A stretch of 64,000 bases of DNA from ZC4RG20 sp036381515 (GCA_036381515.1 DASVCR010000065.1:75613-139612); one strand, 5' to 3'. Shown: positions 1 through 8,881, counted from the first letter of the stretch. Numbers and translations: made by a program. The notes: a model not told the origin generated them from the letters alone.

Positions 1-1094
1 TGCGAGAGCATCAGGCCGAGCGCGTCGGCGTCGCCGGCCTCGAAGAGCCAGCCGGTCTCGTCGTGCTCGACGAGCTCCGGCAGACCGCCGATCCGCGACG
101 CGATGACGGGCTTGCCGAGCGCGTACGCTTCGAGCACCGACAGCGGCGCGTTCTCGTACCACTCGGACGGCACGACGACGGCGCGGGCATCGGCGATCGC
201 GCTCTCGAGCTCGCGGCCGCTCAGGAAGCCCAGGAATCGCACGTCCGCGCCGATGTGCGCCGCGAGCGCCTCGAGCCGGTCGAGCTCCGGTCCAGTCCCG
301 ATCAGATCGGCGCCGACGCGGGCGCGCGCGGCCGCGCGCACGAGCGTGTCGAGCCCCTTCTCCCGCGACAGCCGGCCGAAGTAGACGAAGCGCCGCCCGG
401 GATCGAACGCCGGCCGCGTCCGCGACGCATCGACGAAGTTCGGAACGTAGCGAAACTGCTCGCCGTGAAAGCCCCACTCCGCGAGCTTCCGCAAGTAGAA
501 CCGGCTCGGCACGACGAACCGATCCACCGTGCCGACGTAGCTGTTCAGCAGCCGATGCAGATAGCTTTCCGCCATCACGAGAAGACTGAGCGGCAGGCTG
601 CCTTTCATGCAGCGCCGCAGCGCGACGTGGAACAGGCCGCCGTTCCGGCAGCGCTCGCAGATGCGCCCATGGCTCAGCATCGAGTAGGCCGGGCACGCGA
701 GCTTCAGGTCATGCAGCGTCATCACGAGCGGGATCCCGCTCTGCTTCACCGCGGCGAGCACCGACGGCGACAGGTGATGATAGACGTTGTGCGCATGACA
801 GACGTCCGGCGACGCGAGGCGGATCAGCTCGCCGATCTTCGCCCGCGCCTCGAACGAGTAGACGCCCTTCAGCCCCTTGCGAAGCTTCTCGCCGAGCGGA
901 TAGTCCCGCCCGAGCTCGATCTCGTCGACGAAGTGCGCGTCCCACGACGTCGGCCGGTTGCTCGGATGGCGCATGCAGAACGGCACGACGGTCCAGCCGA
1001 GCTCGGCGAGCATCTCGTTGTGGCGGAGGAACACGATGTCCGCGCCGCCGCGCGGATAGTGGTAGTTATTGACGGAGAGGAGCGTCGGGCGCAT
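1..1094 (-). CDS. Glycosyltransferase family 4, C-terminus cut by window edge
   Basis: GT-B fold glycosyltransferase, probably adding a sugar from a nucleotide-sugar donor during surface polysaccharide synthesis on the cytoplasmic face. About 364 residues are visible; the 3' end lies beyond position 1. Seen: an N-terminal strand-loop with PRGGAD (residues 14-19), typical of GT4 acceptor domains; CHAHNVYHHL (99-108); TLHDLKLACPAY (126-137); a short Cys-containing loop CERCRNGG (146-153); then VPNFVD (217-222) and YFGRLSREKGLDT (238-250), which opens the donor-binding domain. The C-terminal EX7E motif is not in view. The ATG at 1094 overlaps the end of the upstream glycosyltransferase gene by 29 bases, suggesting co-transcription and translational coupling. 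Acceptor and donor sugars cannot be told from sequence. Confidence 0.88.
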   Translation of the reverse strand, partial: MRPTLLSVNNYHYPRGGADIVFLRHNEMLAELGWTVVPFCMRHPSNRPTSWDAHFVDEIELGRDYPLGEKLRKGLKGVYSFEARAKIGELIRLASPDVCHAHNVYHHLSPSVLAAVKQSGIPLVMTLHDLKLACPAYSMLSHGRICERCRNGGLFHVALRRCMKGSLPLSLLVMAESYLHRLLNSYVGTVDRFVVPSRFYLRKLAEWGFHGEQFRYVPNFVDASRTRPAFDPGRRFVYFGRLSREKGLDTLVRAAARARVGADLIGTGPELDRLEALAAHIGADVRFLGFLSGRELESAIADARAVVVPSEWYENAPLSVLEAYALGKPVIASRIGGLPELVEHDETGWLFEAGDADALGLMLS

Positions 1095-2391
1095 GAGCGA
1101 ACGGTCGCGGCATCGCGGCCGCGGGCGCGCGCGGGCGCTTCGGCTCGTTCGGATCCGGGCCGGCGGGCCCGTCGACCTCGGACCCGACGAGCGGCTTCGG
1201 CGGAAGGCCGAGGAGCGCCGCGATCCGATCGGCGTTCCGCATCGAGTGATGGCGGAGCGCATGCTCCCGGCACCGTCTGCCGATCTCGATGCTGAGCTCC
1301 TCGTCCTCGACGAGGCGCCGCACGTCGCGCCGCAGCCGGTCCTCCGTGCCGGAGAGAAACCCGAGATGCTGGTCGCGGAGCACGCCGTCCGGATCGACGC
1401 GCAGGCTGACGACGGGGACCTCGAGCATCCACGCCTGGATGAACGTATTCGAGAAGCCCTCGTAGTCGCTCGTGTTCACGAGGACGCGCGCGTCGGCGAG
1501 CACCTCGCCGACCTCGTCCTGGGTGCGCGCGCCGAGATACTCGAGATTCGGCACCGCGTCGATCGCGCGCAGCAGATCGCGCGTCCACGCATCGTTCCGC
1601 ATCGCTGCGCCGATCATCACGAAGCGGACCGGCGCGTCGGCGCCGAAGGCGGCCGCGAGCCGCACGAACGCATGCGGGTTCTTCAGCGGCTTCAGATTCG
1701 CGATCCAGACGACGCTGCCGCGGCGCCGACCGCGCTGCGGCGGCGGCGCCCCCGGGTGGAAGTTCGGCACGACCTCGGCGTCCGCCCTGCCGTAGTGCGC
1801 GGCGAGCCGCGACTGCTGCGCTTTCGTCTGCGCGAGGATCACGTCGGCCTTGCGAATCCCGTACTCGAGAAACGCCCTTTCGATCCGGCGATGCAGCCTC
1901 CACCACGGAATGCGCTCCGGCGTCACCGAGCGGTCGCTCGACACGCGCCACACCATCGGCACGCCGTTTCGCGACGCGTACCACGCCGCGATGCCGGTAT
2001 GCGCGCAGCCGACCTGCTGATACACGACGTCCGGGCGCAGCGCGCGCAGCGCTCGATAGAGCCGCAGCGCGTCGAAGAAGTAGCCGTGCCGGCGCACGCC
2101 GTCGCGGCTCGAGAAGCGGTGCAGCGCGTAGCCGTCGGGACGGTGATCCGGCTCGCAGTCGACGGTCAGGTAGTGGACGTCGACGTCGTACCGCTCGAGC
2201 AGCCGCTCGATCAGGAGCTTCGCCTGATACTGTGAGCCGCCCATGATCGCGCTCCAATGCACCGGCAGGAGCACGCACACGCGCGGCTTCGCGTGCCTCG
2301 ACGGCCGCGCGCGGCCCCGTCGCCCGGCGACGCGGCCGCGCCCGCCGGCGGCGCCGAGTTGCGGCTCGCTGTCGAGGGTGCGCTCCGTCAT
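1066..2391 (-). CDS. Glycosyltransferase family 4
   Basis: Second GT4-type glycosyltransferase of the polysaccharide cluster, 441 residues. A basic, low-complexity N-terminus of about 35 residues precedes the first Rossmann strand (PRVCVLLPVHWSAIMGGSQ), whose GGSQ loop matches GT4 acceptor domains. Later come PDVVYQQVGCAH, VVPNFHPGAPPP, VVWIANLKPLKNPHAFVRL (start of the donor domain) and TSDYEGFSNTFIQAW, the region that carries the EX7E-type donor-binding acidic residue. The ATG at 2391 lies in an ATGA overlap with the stop of the methyltransferase gene, so the two are very likely translationally coupled. The C-terminal 40 residues are proline/alanine rich and look disordered. Specificity unknown. 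Confidence 0.88.
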   Translation of the reverse strand: MTERTLDSEPQLGAAGGRGRVAGRRGRARPSRHAKPRVCVLLPVHWSAIMGGSQYQAKLLIERLLERYDVDVHYLTVDCEPDHRPDGYALHRFSSRDGVRRHGYFFDALRLYRALRALRPDVVYQQVGCAHTGIAAWYASRNGVPMVWRVSSDRSVTPERIPWWRLHRRIERAFLEYGIRKADVILAQTKAQQSRLAAHYGRADAEVVPNFHPGAPPPQRGRRRGSVVWIANLKPLKNPHAFVRLAAAFGADAPVRFVMIGAAMRNDAWTRDLLRAIDAVPNLEYLGARTQDEVGEVLADARVLVNTSDYEGFSNTFIQAWMLEVPVVSLRVDPDGVLRDQHLGFLSGTEDRLRRDVRRLVEDEELSIEIGRRCREHALRHHSMRNADRIAALLGLPPKPLVGSEVDGPAGPDPNEPKRPRAPAAAMPRPFAHAPDAPLRQ

Positions 2392-3404
2392 GTCGGCAGG
2401 CGACGCTCGTGCGGCTTTCTGCCGACCAGGGCCAGGCCGAGCGGGTAATAGCGCAGGTTCCGCTCTAGGAAGGTTTTCACGGCGTGCGCGGCGTTGCGGA
2501 TCGGCGCGCGGCCGAAGCGGCGCACGTACGCCGGACGGAGCACGTCGAAGCCGCACCGCGACAGCAGATCCGCGAGGCTCGCCCGATCGAAGTACCTGAC
2601 GTGGCTCGCGGGGTGCACCATGTCCCAGCGTGGGCCCTTCGATCGCGCGTCGATGCCGCCGAGATTCGGCACCGCGACGTAAAGGAGCCCGCCCGGCTTC
2701 AGCACGCGATGAAGCTCGCGCATGTACTCGATCGGCGAGTAGAGGTGCTCGAACACCTGCTCCGCGACCGCCGCATCGAAGCTCGCCTCCGGGAACGGGC
2801 GATCGCGGAGATCGCCGAGCACCGCGTGCAGGCCGTGCTCGCGGCAGTAGTCGATCTTGCGCGGATCGACCTCGAGGCCGACCGCCTGCCAGCCGTTGCG
2901 CACGGCCGCCTCGAGCTGCGTGCCCCAGCCGCAGCCGAAATCGAGCAGCGTGCCCTTGCGGCCGAGCGCGGCGAGCTGACGGCAGACGTAGTCCGCGTAC
3001 TCGCTCGCGCGCGCGGGCTTCGGGCCCGTCTCCCGCCAGTACCGCGCATAGAGCTCGCCGTTCACCTCGGCGTTCAGCCTCGGGCTCACGAACACGTGCC
3101 GGCACTCTGCGCACTCGACGATCGGGAACTCGAAGTCCGGATCGAGGCGCGGGTCGTCCTTGCACTTCGCGATCCACCAGCTCCGCGTCTCCTTGGCGGT
3201 GAAGCGCGTGTTCAGGACCGTGCCGCCGCACAGCTCGCACGGCACGTGCTCGAGCACGGACGCCATCGCCGCTCCATCGCTCTCGCGGCGCCCGGCAGCG
3301 TTCTCGCGATCGTCGGCCTTCTCGAGATACGCGGTGTTCTCGAGATCTGCGACGTTCTCGCGATCGGCGGCGGGCAGGAAGAGCGCCCGATCTTCGCGAT
3401 TCAT
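2388..3404 (-). CDS. SAM-dependent methyltransferase with N-terminal Cys cluster
   Basis: Class I methyltransferase of the kind found in sugar-modification and polysaccharide clusters. From the ATG at 3404 the product has 338 residues. After a repetitive acidic leader (see the 18-bp repeat) comes a zinc-ribbon-like pattern, CELCGG followed by CAECRH, then the SAM-binding loop LLDFGCGWGTQLEAA, an acidic strand (VGLEVD), and a post-motif region FEHLYSPIEYMRELHRVLKP ending in PGGLLYVAVPN. The paired CxxC plus methyltransferase layout is known from C-methyl and O-methyl transferases acting on NDP-sugars; that it acts on a sugar here is inference from the neighbours. A later ATG at 3266 would remove the whole repeat-coded leader and is a credible alternative start. 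The frame is open further upstream, but that part looks non-coding. Confidence 0.85.
   Translation of the reverse strand: MNREDRALFLPAADRENVADLENTAYLEKADDRENAAGRRESDGAAMASVLEHVPCELCGGTVLNTRFTAKETRSWWIAKCKDDPRLDPDFEFPIVECAECRHVFVSPRLNAEVNGELYARYWRETGPKPARASEYADYVCRQLAALGRKGTLLDFGCGWGTQLEAAVRNGWQAVGLEVDPRKIDYCREHGLHAVLGDLRDRPFPEASFDAAVAEQVFEHLYSPIEYMRELHRVLKPGGLLYVAVPNLGGIDARSKGPRWDMVHPASHVRYFDRASLADLLSRCGFDVLRPAYVRRFGRAPIRNAAHAVKTFLERNLRYYPLGLALVGRKPHERRLPT
3299..3370 (-). repeat. 18-bp tandem repeat, 4 copies, in methyltransferase leader
   Basis: Four head-to-tail 18-bp units (starting 3299, 3317, 3335, 3353) share the core TTCTCG[CA]GAT. On the reverse strand they encode degenerate hexapeptides DRENVA, DLENTA, YLEKAD, DRENAA. 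Unit length is a multiple of three, so copy number could vary without breaking the frame. Whether it is translated depends on which start (3404 or 3266) is used. Confidence 0.8.
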
Positions 3405-3763
3405 GTTGTTGTCCCGTGGCGAGCGGCCGGAGCCCCGAGCCGGCCCTGCTGCCGAAGCAAGTCCCGTGCCCGTGTCGCCGCGGGCGGCGGCGCTCGACCC
3501 GCGGGCCGACGGCCTTGCAAAGATTGGAAAGCAGACAGGGAACTTGGACCGCTCGTCAGGAACGCCGCGCCGGCACACGGGACCGGGCGATCACTCCATT
3601 TGCATGGAAGGCGAGGTTACCGCGACGCTGCCGCGGCAGCGCGGGCGCTGGCCCGCGGCGCGGACCGTGTCAGCGCTCGAACGGCCGGTCGGCGGCGCCG
3701 CGGCGGGCGGCGCCGCCGACCGAGAAGGGCGGCGCCGGCCGGGGCCGCCGCGTCGGCTTCGGG
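3405..3763. other. Intergenic region between methyltransferase and TonB receptor genes
   Basis: No convincing gene. Both flanking genes are on the reverse strand, so this holds the 3' end of the receptor transcript (hairpin at 3690-3718) and the promoter and leader of the methyltransferase-glycosyltransferase operon. No clear -35/-10 pair was found. Confidence 0.5.
3690..3718 (-). terminator. GC-rich hairpin downstream of the receptor gene
   Basis: Perfect 12-bp inverted repeat (CGGCGGCGCCGC / GCGGCGCCGCCG) with a 5-base loop, 46 bases past the receptor stop codon. No T-run follows on the reverse strand, so it may stabilise the 3' end or assist termination rather than act as a classic intrinsic terminator. 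Confidence 0.4.
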
Positions 3764-6700
3764 TCAGAAGGTGTAGTTCACACCGACCGTCATCCGCCGC
3801 CCGAGGATGTCGTAAAGACCCGTGTTGATGCCGAGCCCGACACCGGTTCGACCGATGCCGCCCGGCGCGATGACCGGATCCCGATCGAACAGATTGTTGA
3901 TGTTCGCGAACACCTCGAGCTGCTCGGTCTCACCCAGGGTCGCTCCGAACCGCAGGTCGACGTACGTCGTCGACGGCAAGGTGTTGTCGTCGATCGTGCA
4001 GATCGTCGCGCCGTTGTTGCAGAGCGCGAGATTCGACCCTTCCGGCCGCAGCGACGCCGGGATCGGCGTCTGGCTCTCGAGGTACGTCCGATCGAGCACG
4101 CCGCCGTCGATCCATCGTGCCTGCAGGAACAGCGTGTAGCGGCCGAACATGTACGTCAGGCTCGTCGTGATCCTGTTCTTCGGCATGTTGAAGCCGCCGA
4201 TCTGCCCCGCGCGGTCGTCCCGATGCGGCGAGCCCGCGGTCTGGATCGAGTTCTCCATCAGCCTGCTCGCGAGGAACCGCCAGCCGAGCGACGAGCCGCC
4301 GAGCAGGTCGAGGTCCGCCCGATAGGTCATCTCGAGATCGAGGCCGCGGATCCGCTGGCTGTTCAGGTTGATGAACAGTGACTCGACGCGATCGATCGGG
4401 ATCGGATCGGTCGTCGCCGGGTTCGTGACCGGGCTCGAGCCGGAGATCACGTACTGGCAGAGCGACAGGTCGCCGTTGTAGCAGCCGGTGACGATGTCCT
4501 GCGCGGAGAGCTGCGCGATCGCATCGTTGATGTCGATCTGGAACCAGTCGAACGACGTCGAGAAGTTGTCGATCGCGGCCGGCGTGAACACGACGCCCGC
4601 GGTGATCGTATCGGCCTCCTCCGGATCGACGTTCGGGTTGCCGCCCGACAGCGACGCGGCGTTCACCGTGTTGTTGTTGTTCCAAGGGTTACGCACGTTG
4701 ATGCCGCCGCGCGTCTGGTCGAAGCGCTCGCGCAGCGTCGCCGCGCGCACGTCGCGCGACCGCGTCGCACGGAAGCGGACCAGATCGTTGACCGCCCAGT
4801 TGAGGCCGAGCTTCCACGCCCAGATGTCGCCGCTGCCCGAGTAGTCGGCCCAGCGCGCCGCCGTCGACACCTCGAGGTACTCGGCGAGGTTCGCGCCGCT
4901 CAGGATCGGGATGTTCAGCTCGCCGAACGCCTCGCGCACGTCGTAGCCGCCGGAGATCTCGCGCAGGCTGCTGAAGAGCACCGAGCTCGAGTTGTTGTCG
5001 CCGCAGTAGCCGTTCGGCACGAACCTGAGCCCCGGCACGCCGAAAGCGGCCGCGCAGCCGCCGCCCTCGGGCACGATGCCGCGGATGCCCGGCGGCAGGA
5101 GGCCGAGGTCGGAGAGCAGCGTGCCGTCGACCAAGGCGGGATACTCGTCGGACGGATCGAGCGTGCGCTGGTCGAGCTCCTCCTTGCGCCACGACGCGCC
5201 GAATGCCGCCCCGATCGGACCGGCACCGAACCCTTCCGCGAGGTCGCCGGTCAGCACGATCTCCGCGACGTGCTGGTCGGTCCACTGGCGCGCGACCTTG
5301 TTGTCGCGGTCCATGATGTAGTCGGCCGCCTCGGCCGTGATGTTCGCGACGCCGCCGAACGTATTGATCGGCACGCAGTCGCTGAACACGCCGCCGTTGC
5401 CGCCCTGGTCGATCGGCCCGGTAAAGTCGGGGTGGTTCACGCGGCAGATCGGGTTGCCGTCCGGACCCTCGATCGCGTCCATCGCGAGCTGCAGCCGGTC
5501 GACCCGCACGCCGTTCACGGTGACGAAGTCCTGAACGTTCTCGCCGTACTGGTAGTAGCCTTCGAGCGACCAGCCGCCGAACGGACCGCTGCCCGAGAAG
5601 TCCTTCGTGAAGCCGATCGTCGTCGAGAGCAGCTCGTTGTTCGTTTCCTGACGCGAGTCGCCGAGCGGCGTGCCCGGATTGTTCGGCGGGAAGTAGCCGT
5701 AGCCGACGTAGCGAACGCCGCTCGCATCCGGCGGGGACCCTTCGGCGTTGATCAGATCCCTGACGCTCTGGTCGAGGAAGTAGTTGTCCGCATAGATGCG
5801 CCCCTGCCAACCGTAGAGCAGCGAGATGCTCTCGCGGCGGTCGGATGCGCTGTTCTCGCCGTAGAGCGCCTGGAAGAACACGTTCGTGTTCTCGCCGAGG
5901 TCGTAGTCGAGATGCAGGAACACGTTGTCGCGCTCGTACGCGTTCTGGATCTCGTCGTCGCCATTCACGCCCCAGGTCTGCGTCTCCTCGGCGTGGCACT
6001 GGCAGCCGCTGTCGAGCACGCCGACGCCGCTGAAGTTGAGCGGCACGCCCGTGCCGTCGGGCTGCATCACGAGCCGCTGCATCGACGAGCCCGACGGCGG
6101 AATCAGGATGCCCGAGTTCGAGAAGTTCGTCGGGCTCACGTAGCGGCGAATGATCTCGGTCGGCCCGTTCGGATCGGGATTCGTCACGCGGGCGATCTGC
6201 TGGATGTAATCGCGATCCTTGAGCGCCTCGAAGTCGCTGATGTTGTCCTGATCGAAGCGCGACACGGAGCCGATCAGGTGCAGGCGATCCGTGAGCGACG
6301 TGCCGAACGCGAAGCCGGCCTCCCACGTCCGGCCGTCACCGAGCTCGGTCACGCCGGTCTGCGCGCGCGTCTTGAAGCCCTCGAAATCCGTGTCGAGGAT
6401 GAAGTTGACGACGCCGGCGACGGCGTCCGTGCCGTAGCTCGCCGACGCGCCGCCCGTGACCGTCTCGACGCTGCGCACGAGGTCCTCCGGGAACATGCCG
6501 ACGTCGACGGTGCCGAAGCGGTTGCTCGGCACGATGCGGCGGCCGTCGAGCAGAGTGAGCGTGCGGTTCGACCCCGCCCCGCGCAGGTTCACGTTCGACC
6601 CGCCGGAGTTCTGGCCGCCGTTCACCTGCTCCGGATTCTGGTTCGCGTAGAACTGCGGCAGCTGGCTCAGGCCTTCGATCAGGTTGTTCGGCGCGACGTA

Positions 6701-6964
6701 GGACAGCTCGTCGCCGCTGATCGACGTGACCGGCGTCGGCGTATCCATCGTCGTGCGCGTGATGCGCGTGCCCGTGACCTGAATTTCCTCGACGACGTCC
6801 TGTCCGTGCGCCGCACCGATCGCCCCGGCCGTCAGCGCGAGCGCCAGGGCGCCCTTCTCGAGACGGCCCGCGCGCCGCCCCGCCGTGATCGATCGTCTTA
6901 CCCCCTCCGAAAGCTTGGATGGCCTCATCTTCGAGGCTGCTGGTACTTCGAGTACTGGTACCAT
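3764..6964 (-). CDS. TonB-dependent outer-membrane receptor
   Basis: Large (1066 residues) TonB-dependent receptor importing an unidentified substrate across the outer membrane. Seen: a long basic leader with hydrophobic stretch and likely cleavage after GAAHG (about residue 54); then a plug domain beginning VVEEIQVTGTRI, with PTPVTSISGDEL, SNVNLRGAGSNRTLTLLDGR and GGASASYGTDAVAGVVNF, all hallmark plug motifs; and a C-terminal barrel ending in VNYTF with the terminal aromatic needed for BAM insertion. Size and the N/Q-rich loops resemble receptors of polysaccharide- or peptide-degrading proteobacteria. The ATG at 6964 is preferred because a strong purine-rich site (AAGGACGGAG) lies just upstream; an ATG at 6928 would give a shorter leader. 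No adjacent SusD, hydrolase or regulator is present, so the substrate cannot be inferred. Confidence 0.95.
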   Translation of the reverse strand: MVPVLEVPAASKMRPSKLSEGVRRSITAGRRAGRLEKGALALALTAGAIGAAHGQDVVEEIQVTGTRITRTTMDTPTPVTSISGDELSYVAPNNLIEGLSQLPQFYANQNPEQVNGGQNSGGSNVNLRGAGSNRTLTLLDGRRIVPSNRFGTVDVGMFPEDLVRSVETVTGGASASYGTDAVAGVVNFILDTDFEGFKTRAQTGVTELGDGRTWEAGFAFGTSLTDRLHLIGSVSRFDQDNISDFEALKDRDYIQQIARVTNPDPNGPTEIIRRYVSPTNFSNSGILIPPSGSSMQRLVMQPDGTGVPLNFSGVGVLDSGCQCHAEETQTWGVNGDDEIQNAYERDNVFLHLDYDLGENTNVFFQALYGENSASDRRESISLLYGWQGRIYADNYFLDQSVRDLINAEGSPPDASGVRYVGYGYFPPNNPGTPLGDSRQETNNELLSTTIGFTKDFSGSGPFGGWSLEGYYQYGENVQDFVTVNGVRVDRLQLAMDAIEGPDGNPICRVNHPDFTGPIDQGGNGGVFSDCVPINTFGGVANITAEAADYIMDRDNKVARQWTDQHVAEIVLTGDLAEGFGAGPIGAAFGASWRKEELDQRTLDPSDEYPALVDGTLLSDLGLLPPGIRGIVPEGGGCAAAFGVPGLRFVPNGYCGDNNSSSVLFSSLREISGGYDVREAFGELNIPILSGANLAEYLEVSTAARWADYSGSGDIWAWKLGLNWAVNDLVRFRATRSRDVRAATLRERFDQTRGGINVRNPWNNNNTVNAASLSGGNPNVDPEEADTITAGVVFTPAAIDNFSTSFDWFQIDINDAIAQLSAQDIVTGCYNGDLSLCQYVISGSSPVTNPATTDPIPIDRVESLFINLNSQRIRGLDLEMTYRADLDLLGGSSLGWRFLASRLMENSIQTAGSPHRDDRAGQIGGFNMPKNRITTSLTYMFGRYTLFLQARWIDGGVLDRTYLESQTPIPASLRPEGSNLALCNNGATICTIDDNTLPSTTYVDLRFGATLGETEQLEVFANINNLFDRDPVIAPGGIGRTGVGLGINTGLYDILGRRMTVGVNYTF

Positions 6965-7000
6965 GAGCTCCGTCCTTGTTGTGGTTTGGAAGCCGACATT

Positions 7001-7019
7001 CTAGTTGCCCGCAAACTAG
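7001..7019. promoter_or_regulatory. Inverted repeat upstream of the TonB receptor gene
   Basis: Perfect 6-bp arms CTAGTT / AACTAG around a 7-base spacer, 37 bases upstream of the receptor start and in an AT-richer patch than its surroundings. It could be an operator or a leader hairpin; no T-run follows. Confidence 0.3.
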
Positions 7020-7105
7020 TGTCTAGGCTTCTACCGTTGGCAGGAAGAGACACCCTGCGGCGAGCCGTCCGGCCCGCCCGGCGGAATCCGTCGGGCCTTC
7101 GGACG

Positions 7106-7885
7106 TTACGTGCGCGGCGCCGTGATCCGCAGCGCGGCGGCATGCAGGACGCCGTTCGAGAACAGCGCGGTGCCGCCGAGGCTCGGGTTGCCGGCCAGGT
7201 CGCTGAACGCGCCGCCGGCCTCGCGCACGACGATCGACGGCGCGGCGACGTCCCACGGGCCGCAGACGAAGAAGACGGCGAGGTCGCAGTCGCCGCGGGC
7301 GACGAGCATCGCGGGATGGTCGTCGACGCGCTCGGGCCGCGCGGCGCGGCCGAGCGCCGCGGCAACCTCTCTCGCGTGCGCGTCGCGCACCCACTCCGGA
7401 GGCGGGATGAACGTGCACGCGTCGTCGAGCGACGCCGTGGCCGACACGCGGAGCCGCACGGGTGCGGCGCCGCCGTCGGCCATGAACGCGCCGCGGCCCT
7501 TCGCCGCCCAGTAGCGGCGGCCGAGCGGCGGGTGATCGCACACGCCGAGCACGACCTCGCCGTCCGTCTCGAGCGCAATCAGCGTCGCCCATTGCGTCGT
7601 GCCGGACGCGAAGCTCTGCGTGCCGTCGATCGCGTCGACGATCCAGCGCCGCGGCCCCGATCCCGTTTGTCCCCGCTCCTCGCCGAGCATCGCGTCGCCC
7701 GGCCGCTCGCTGCCGAGCGCGGCGCGCACCGCGTCCTCGACGGCTTCGTCCACCTCGGTGACGAGGCTGCCGTCGGCCTTCCTCCAGCTGCGAAGCTCGC
7801 CGCGGAAGCGTGCAAGGGAGATCGTTCGCGCGACATCCGCGAGGCGGAGCGCGAGCGCGAGATCGTCGTCGACGGAATGAGTCAT
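7106..7885 (-). CDS. Inositol monophosphatase family phosphatase (HisN- or CysQ-like)
   Basis: Mg-dependent phosphomonoesterase of the IMPase superfamily, 259 residues, a normal length. Metal-binding motifs are complete: GEERG (E about residue 69), WIVDAIDGTQSFASG (80-95) and PWDVAAPSIVVREAGG near 213, with the conserved WD. The stretch IDGTQSFASGTTQWATLIAL is closest in pattern to bacterial histidinol-phosphate phosphatase (HisN) members, where GTKSFxxGxPxWGTLIAL is typical. The family also includes CysQ, which removes 3'-phosphoadenosine 5'-phosphate, the by-product of sulfotransferases, and a sulfotransferase gene is divergent next door. No other histidine genes are near. The substrate is therefore open: histidinol phosphate by motif, PAP by context. 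Confidence 0.85.
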   Translation of the reverse strand: MTHSVDDDLALALRLADVARTISLARFRGELRSWRKADGSLVTEVDEAVEDAVRAALGSERPGDAMLGEERGQTGSGPRRWIVDAIDGTQSFASGTTQWATLIALETDGEVVLGVCDHPPLGRRYWAAKGRGAFMADGGAAPVRLRVSATASLDDACTFIPPPEWVRDAHAREVAAALGRAARPERVDDHPAMLVARGDCDLAVFFVCGPWDVAAPSIVVREAGGAFSDLAGNPSLGGTALFSNGVLHAAALRITAPRT

Positions 7886-7925
7886 GGCGAATCCGAGCCT
7901 CCGAATCGAGGAGCGGCCATACTAC

Positions 7926-7966
7926 ATCGGGACTCCCCGATACCCGACGAAGCATCGGATCGATGC
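7926..7966. promoter_or_regulatory. Two small palindromes in a divergent promoter region
   Basis: Between the phosphatase start (7885) and the sulfotransferase start (8054) lie ATCGGG-ACTC-CCCGAT (7926-7941) and GCATCG-GAT-CGATGC (7952-7966). Both are perfect 6-bp inverted repeats. They could be regulator sites in a shared promoter region, but in GC-rich DNA short palindromes arise by chance. Confidence 0.25.
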
Positions 7967-8053
7967 GACGGACCGTGCTCCCTGCTGCCGCTCACGTCGC
8001 GGCACGGTTCTTGCTCGTCCGGGGAGTTTCGTCGCGCAGGGCTGGTTCCGAGG

Positions 8054-8881
8054 ATGAACAGATTCGTCGTCACGGGGACCGGACGAACGGGCAGCGCCAC
8101 GCTCGGACGCGCGCTCGGCTACCACGACAACGTCGCCGCCGGCTGGGAATGGGCGTTCAAGGTCCCGTGGTCGAGGCGCGTCGAAGCCTGCCGGCGCGGC
8201 TTGCGCGGCGACTTCAGCCTTCTCGCCGCGAGGGAGCGCGCGCACATCGAGGCGGCCGTCTCCGTCGCGACGGCATGGCTCGGCTACAAAGGCATCTTCC
8301 GCACGAACGACAAGTGGCTCGTCACGCCTGCAGCCGGCGCGACGCTGTTCCTCGACCGCTTCTACGAGACGCTCCGCTGGTGGCGCAGCGAGCCGGACAT
8401 CCACGTGCTGCACATCGTTCGGACGGACAACCTCGCGTGGCTGCGGTCGAAGTTCGTCGCGACGAAGCTCCGCTCGTTCGGCGCGGGCAATCGTTATCCC
8501 GAGGACGTCTCCGTCGAGATCCCGGTCCGCGCCGCGATCAAGCGCGTCCAGATGAAAGTCTGGCTCGACGAGAAGCTGAGCGAGCTCGCGCGCACGAACC
8601 CGTATTGCCTGATCCGCTACGAAGACCTCGCCCGCGACCTCGACGCCGTGACGGCGAGGGCGCACCGCTTCCTCGGTCTCGAGCCGCAGATCATGCCGCC
8701 CGAGCGCGTGCTCGGGCGCCAGTCCGCCGGCATCCCGATCGAGCGGCACGTGCGCAACTACGCGCGCCTGCGCGACGCGCTGAGCCGCGCGTCGCTGCTC
8801 GAGGCGCCGCTGCCCGGGAGCGGGCGCGCCCCCGTCAGCGTCTCCGCGCCGCCGGCGCGCGGCTCGGGAATGCCCGACTAA
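8054..8881 (+). CDS. Sulfotransferase-family protein
   Basis: Predicted PAPS-dependent sulfotransferase, 275 residues. The N-terminal strand-loop VTGTGRTGSATLG (5-17) fits the 5'-phosphosulfate-binding loop, and HIVRTDNLAWLRSKFVATK in the middle fits the 3'-phosphate-binding region (R/T..D..., S, K). LIRYEDLARD and FLGLEPQ near the C-terminus are also common in this family. In a polysaccharide locus it may sulfate a sugar residue of the product; this is inference. The ATG at 8054 is preceded by CCGAGG. Its last 47 bases overlap the 3' end of the convergent flippase gene. The same frame is open far upstream, but that part is antisense to real genes. Confidence 0.8.
   Translation: MNRFVVTGTGRTGSATLGRALGYHDNVAAGWEWAFKVPWSRRVEACRRGLRGDFSLLAARERAHIEAAVSVATAWLGYKGIFRTNDKWLVTPAAGATLFLDRFYETLRWWRSEPDIHVLHIVRTDNLAWLRSKFVATKLRSFGAGNRYPEDVSVEIPVRAAIKRVQMKVWLDEKLSELARTNPYCLIRYEDLARDLDAVTARAHRFLGLEPQIMPPERVLGRQSAGIPIERHVRNYARLRDALSRASLLEAPLPGSGRAPVSVSAPPARGSGMPD

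Noticed and set aside
5270..8053. Very long forward reading frame over the TonB receptor and phosphatase genes
   Set aside because: It is antisense to clearly coding sequence with perfect family motifs; only its last part (8054-8881) encodes a recognisable sulfotransferase. High GC content makes such shadows common.
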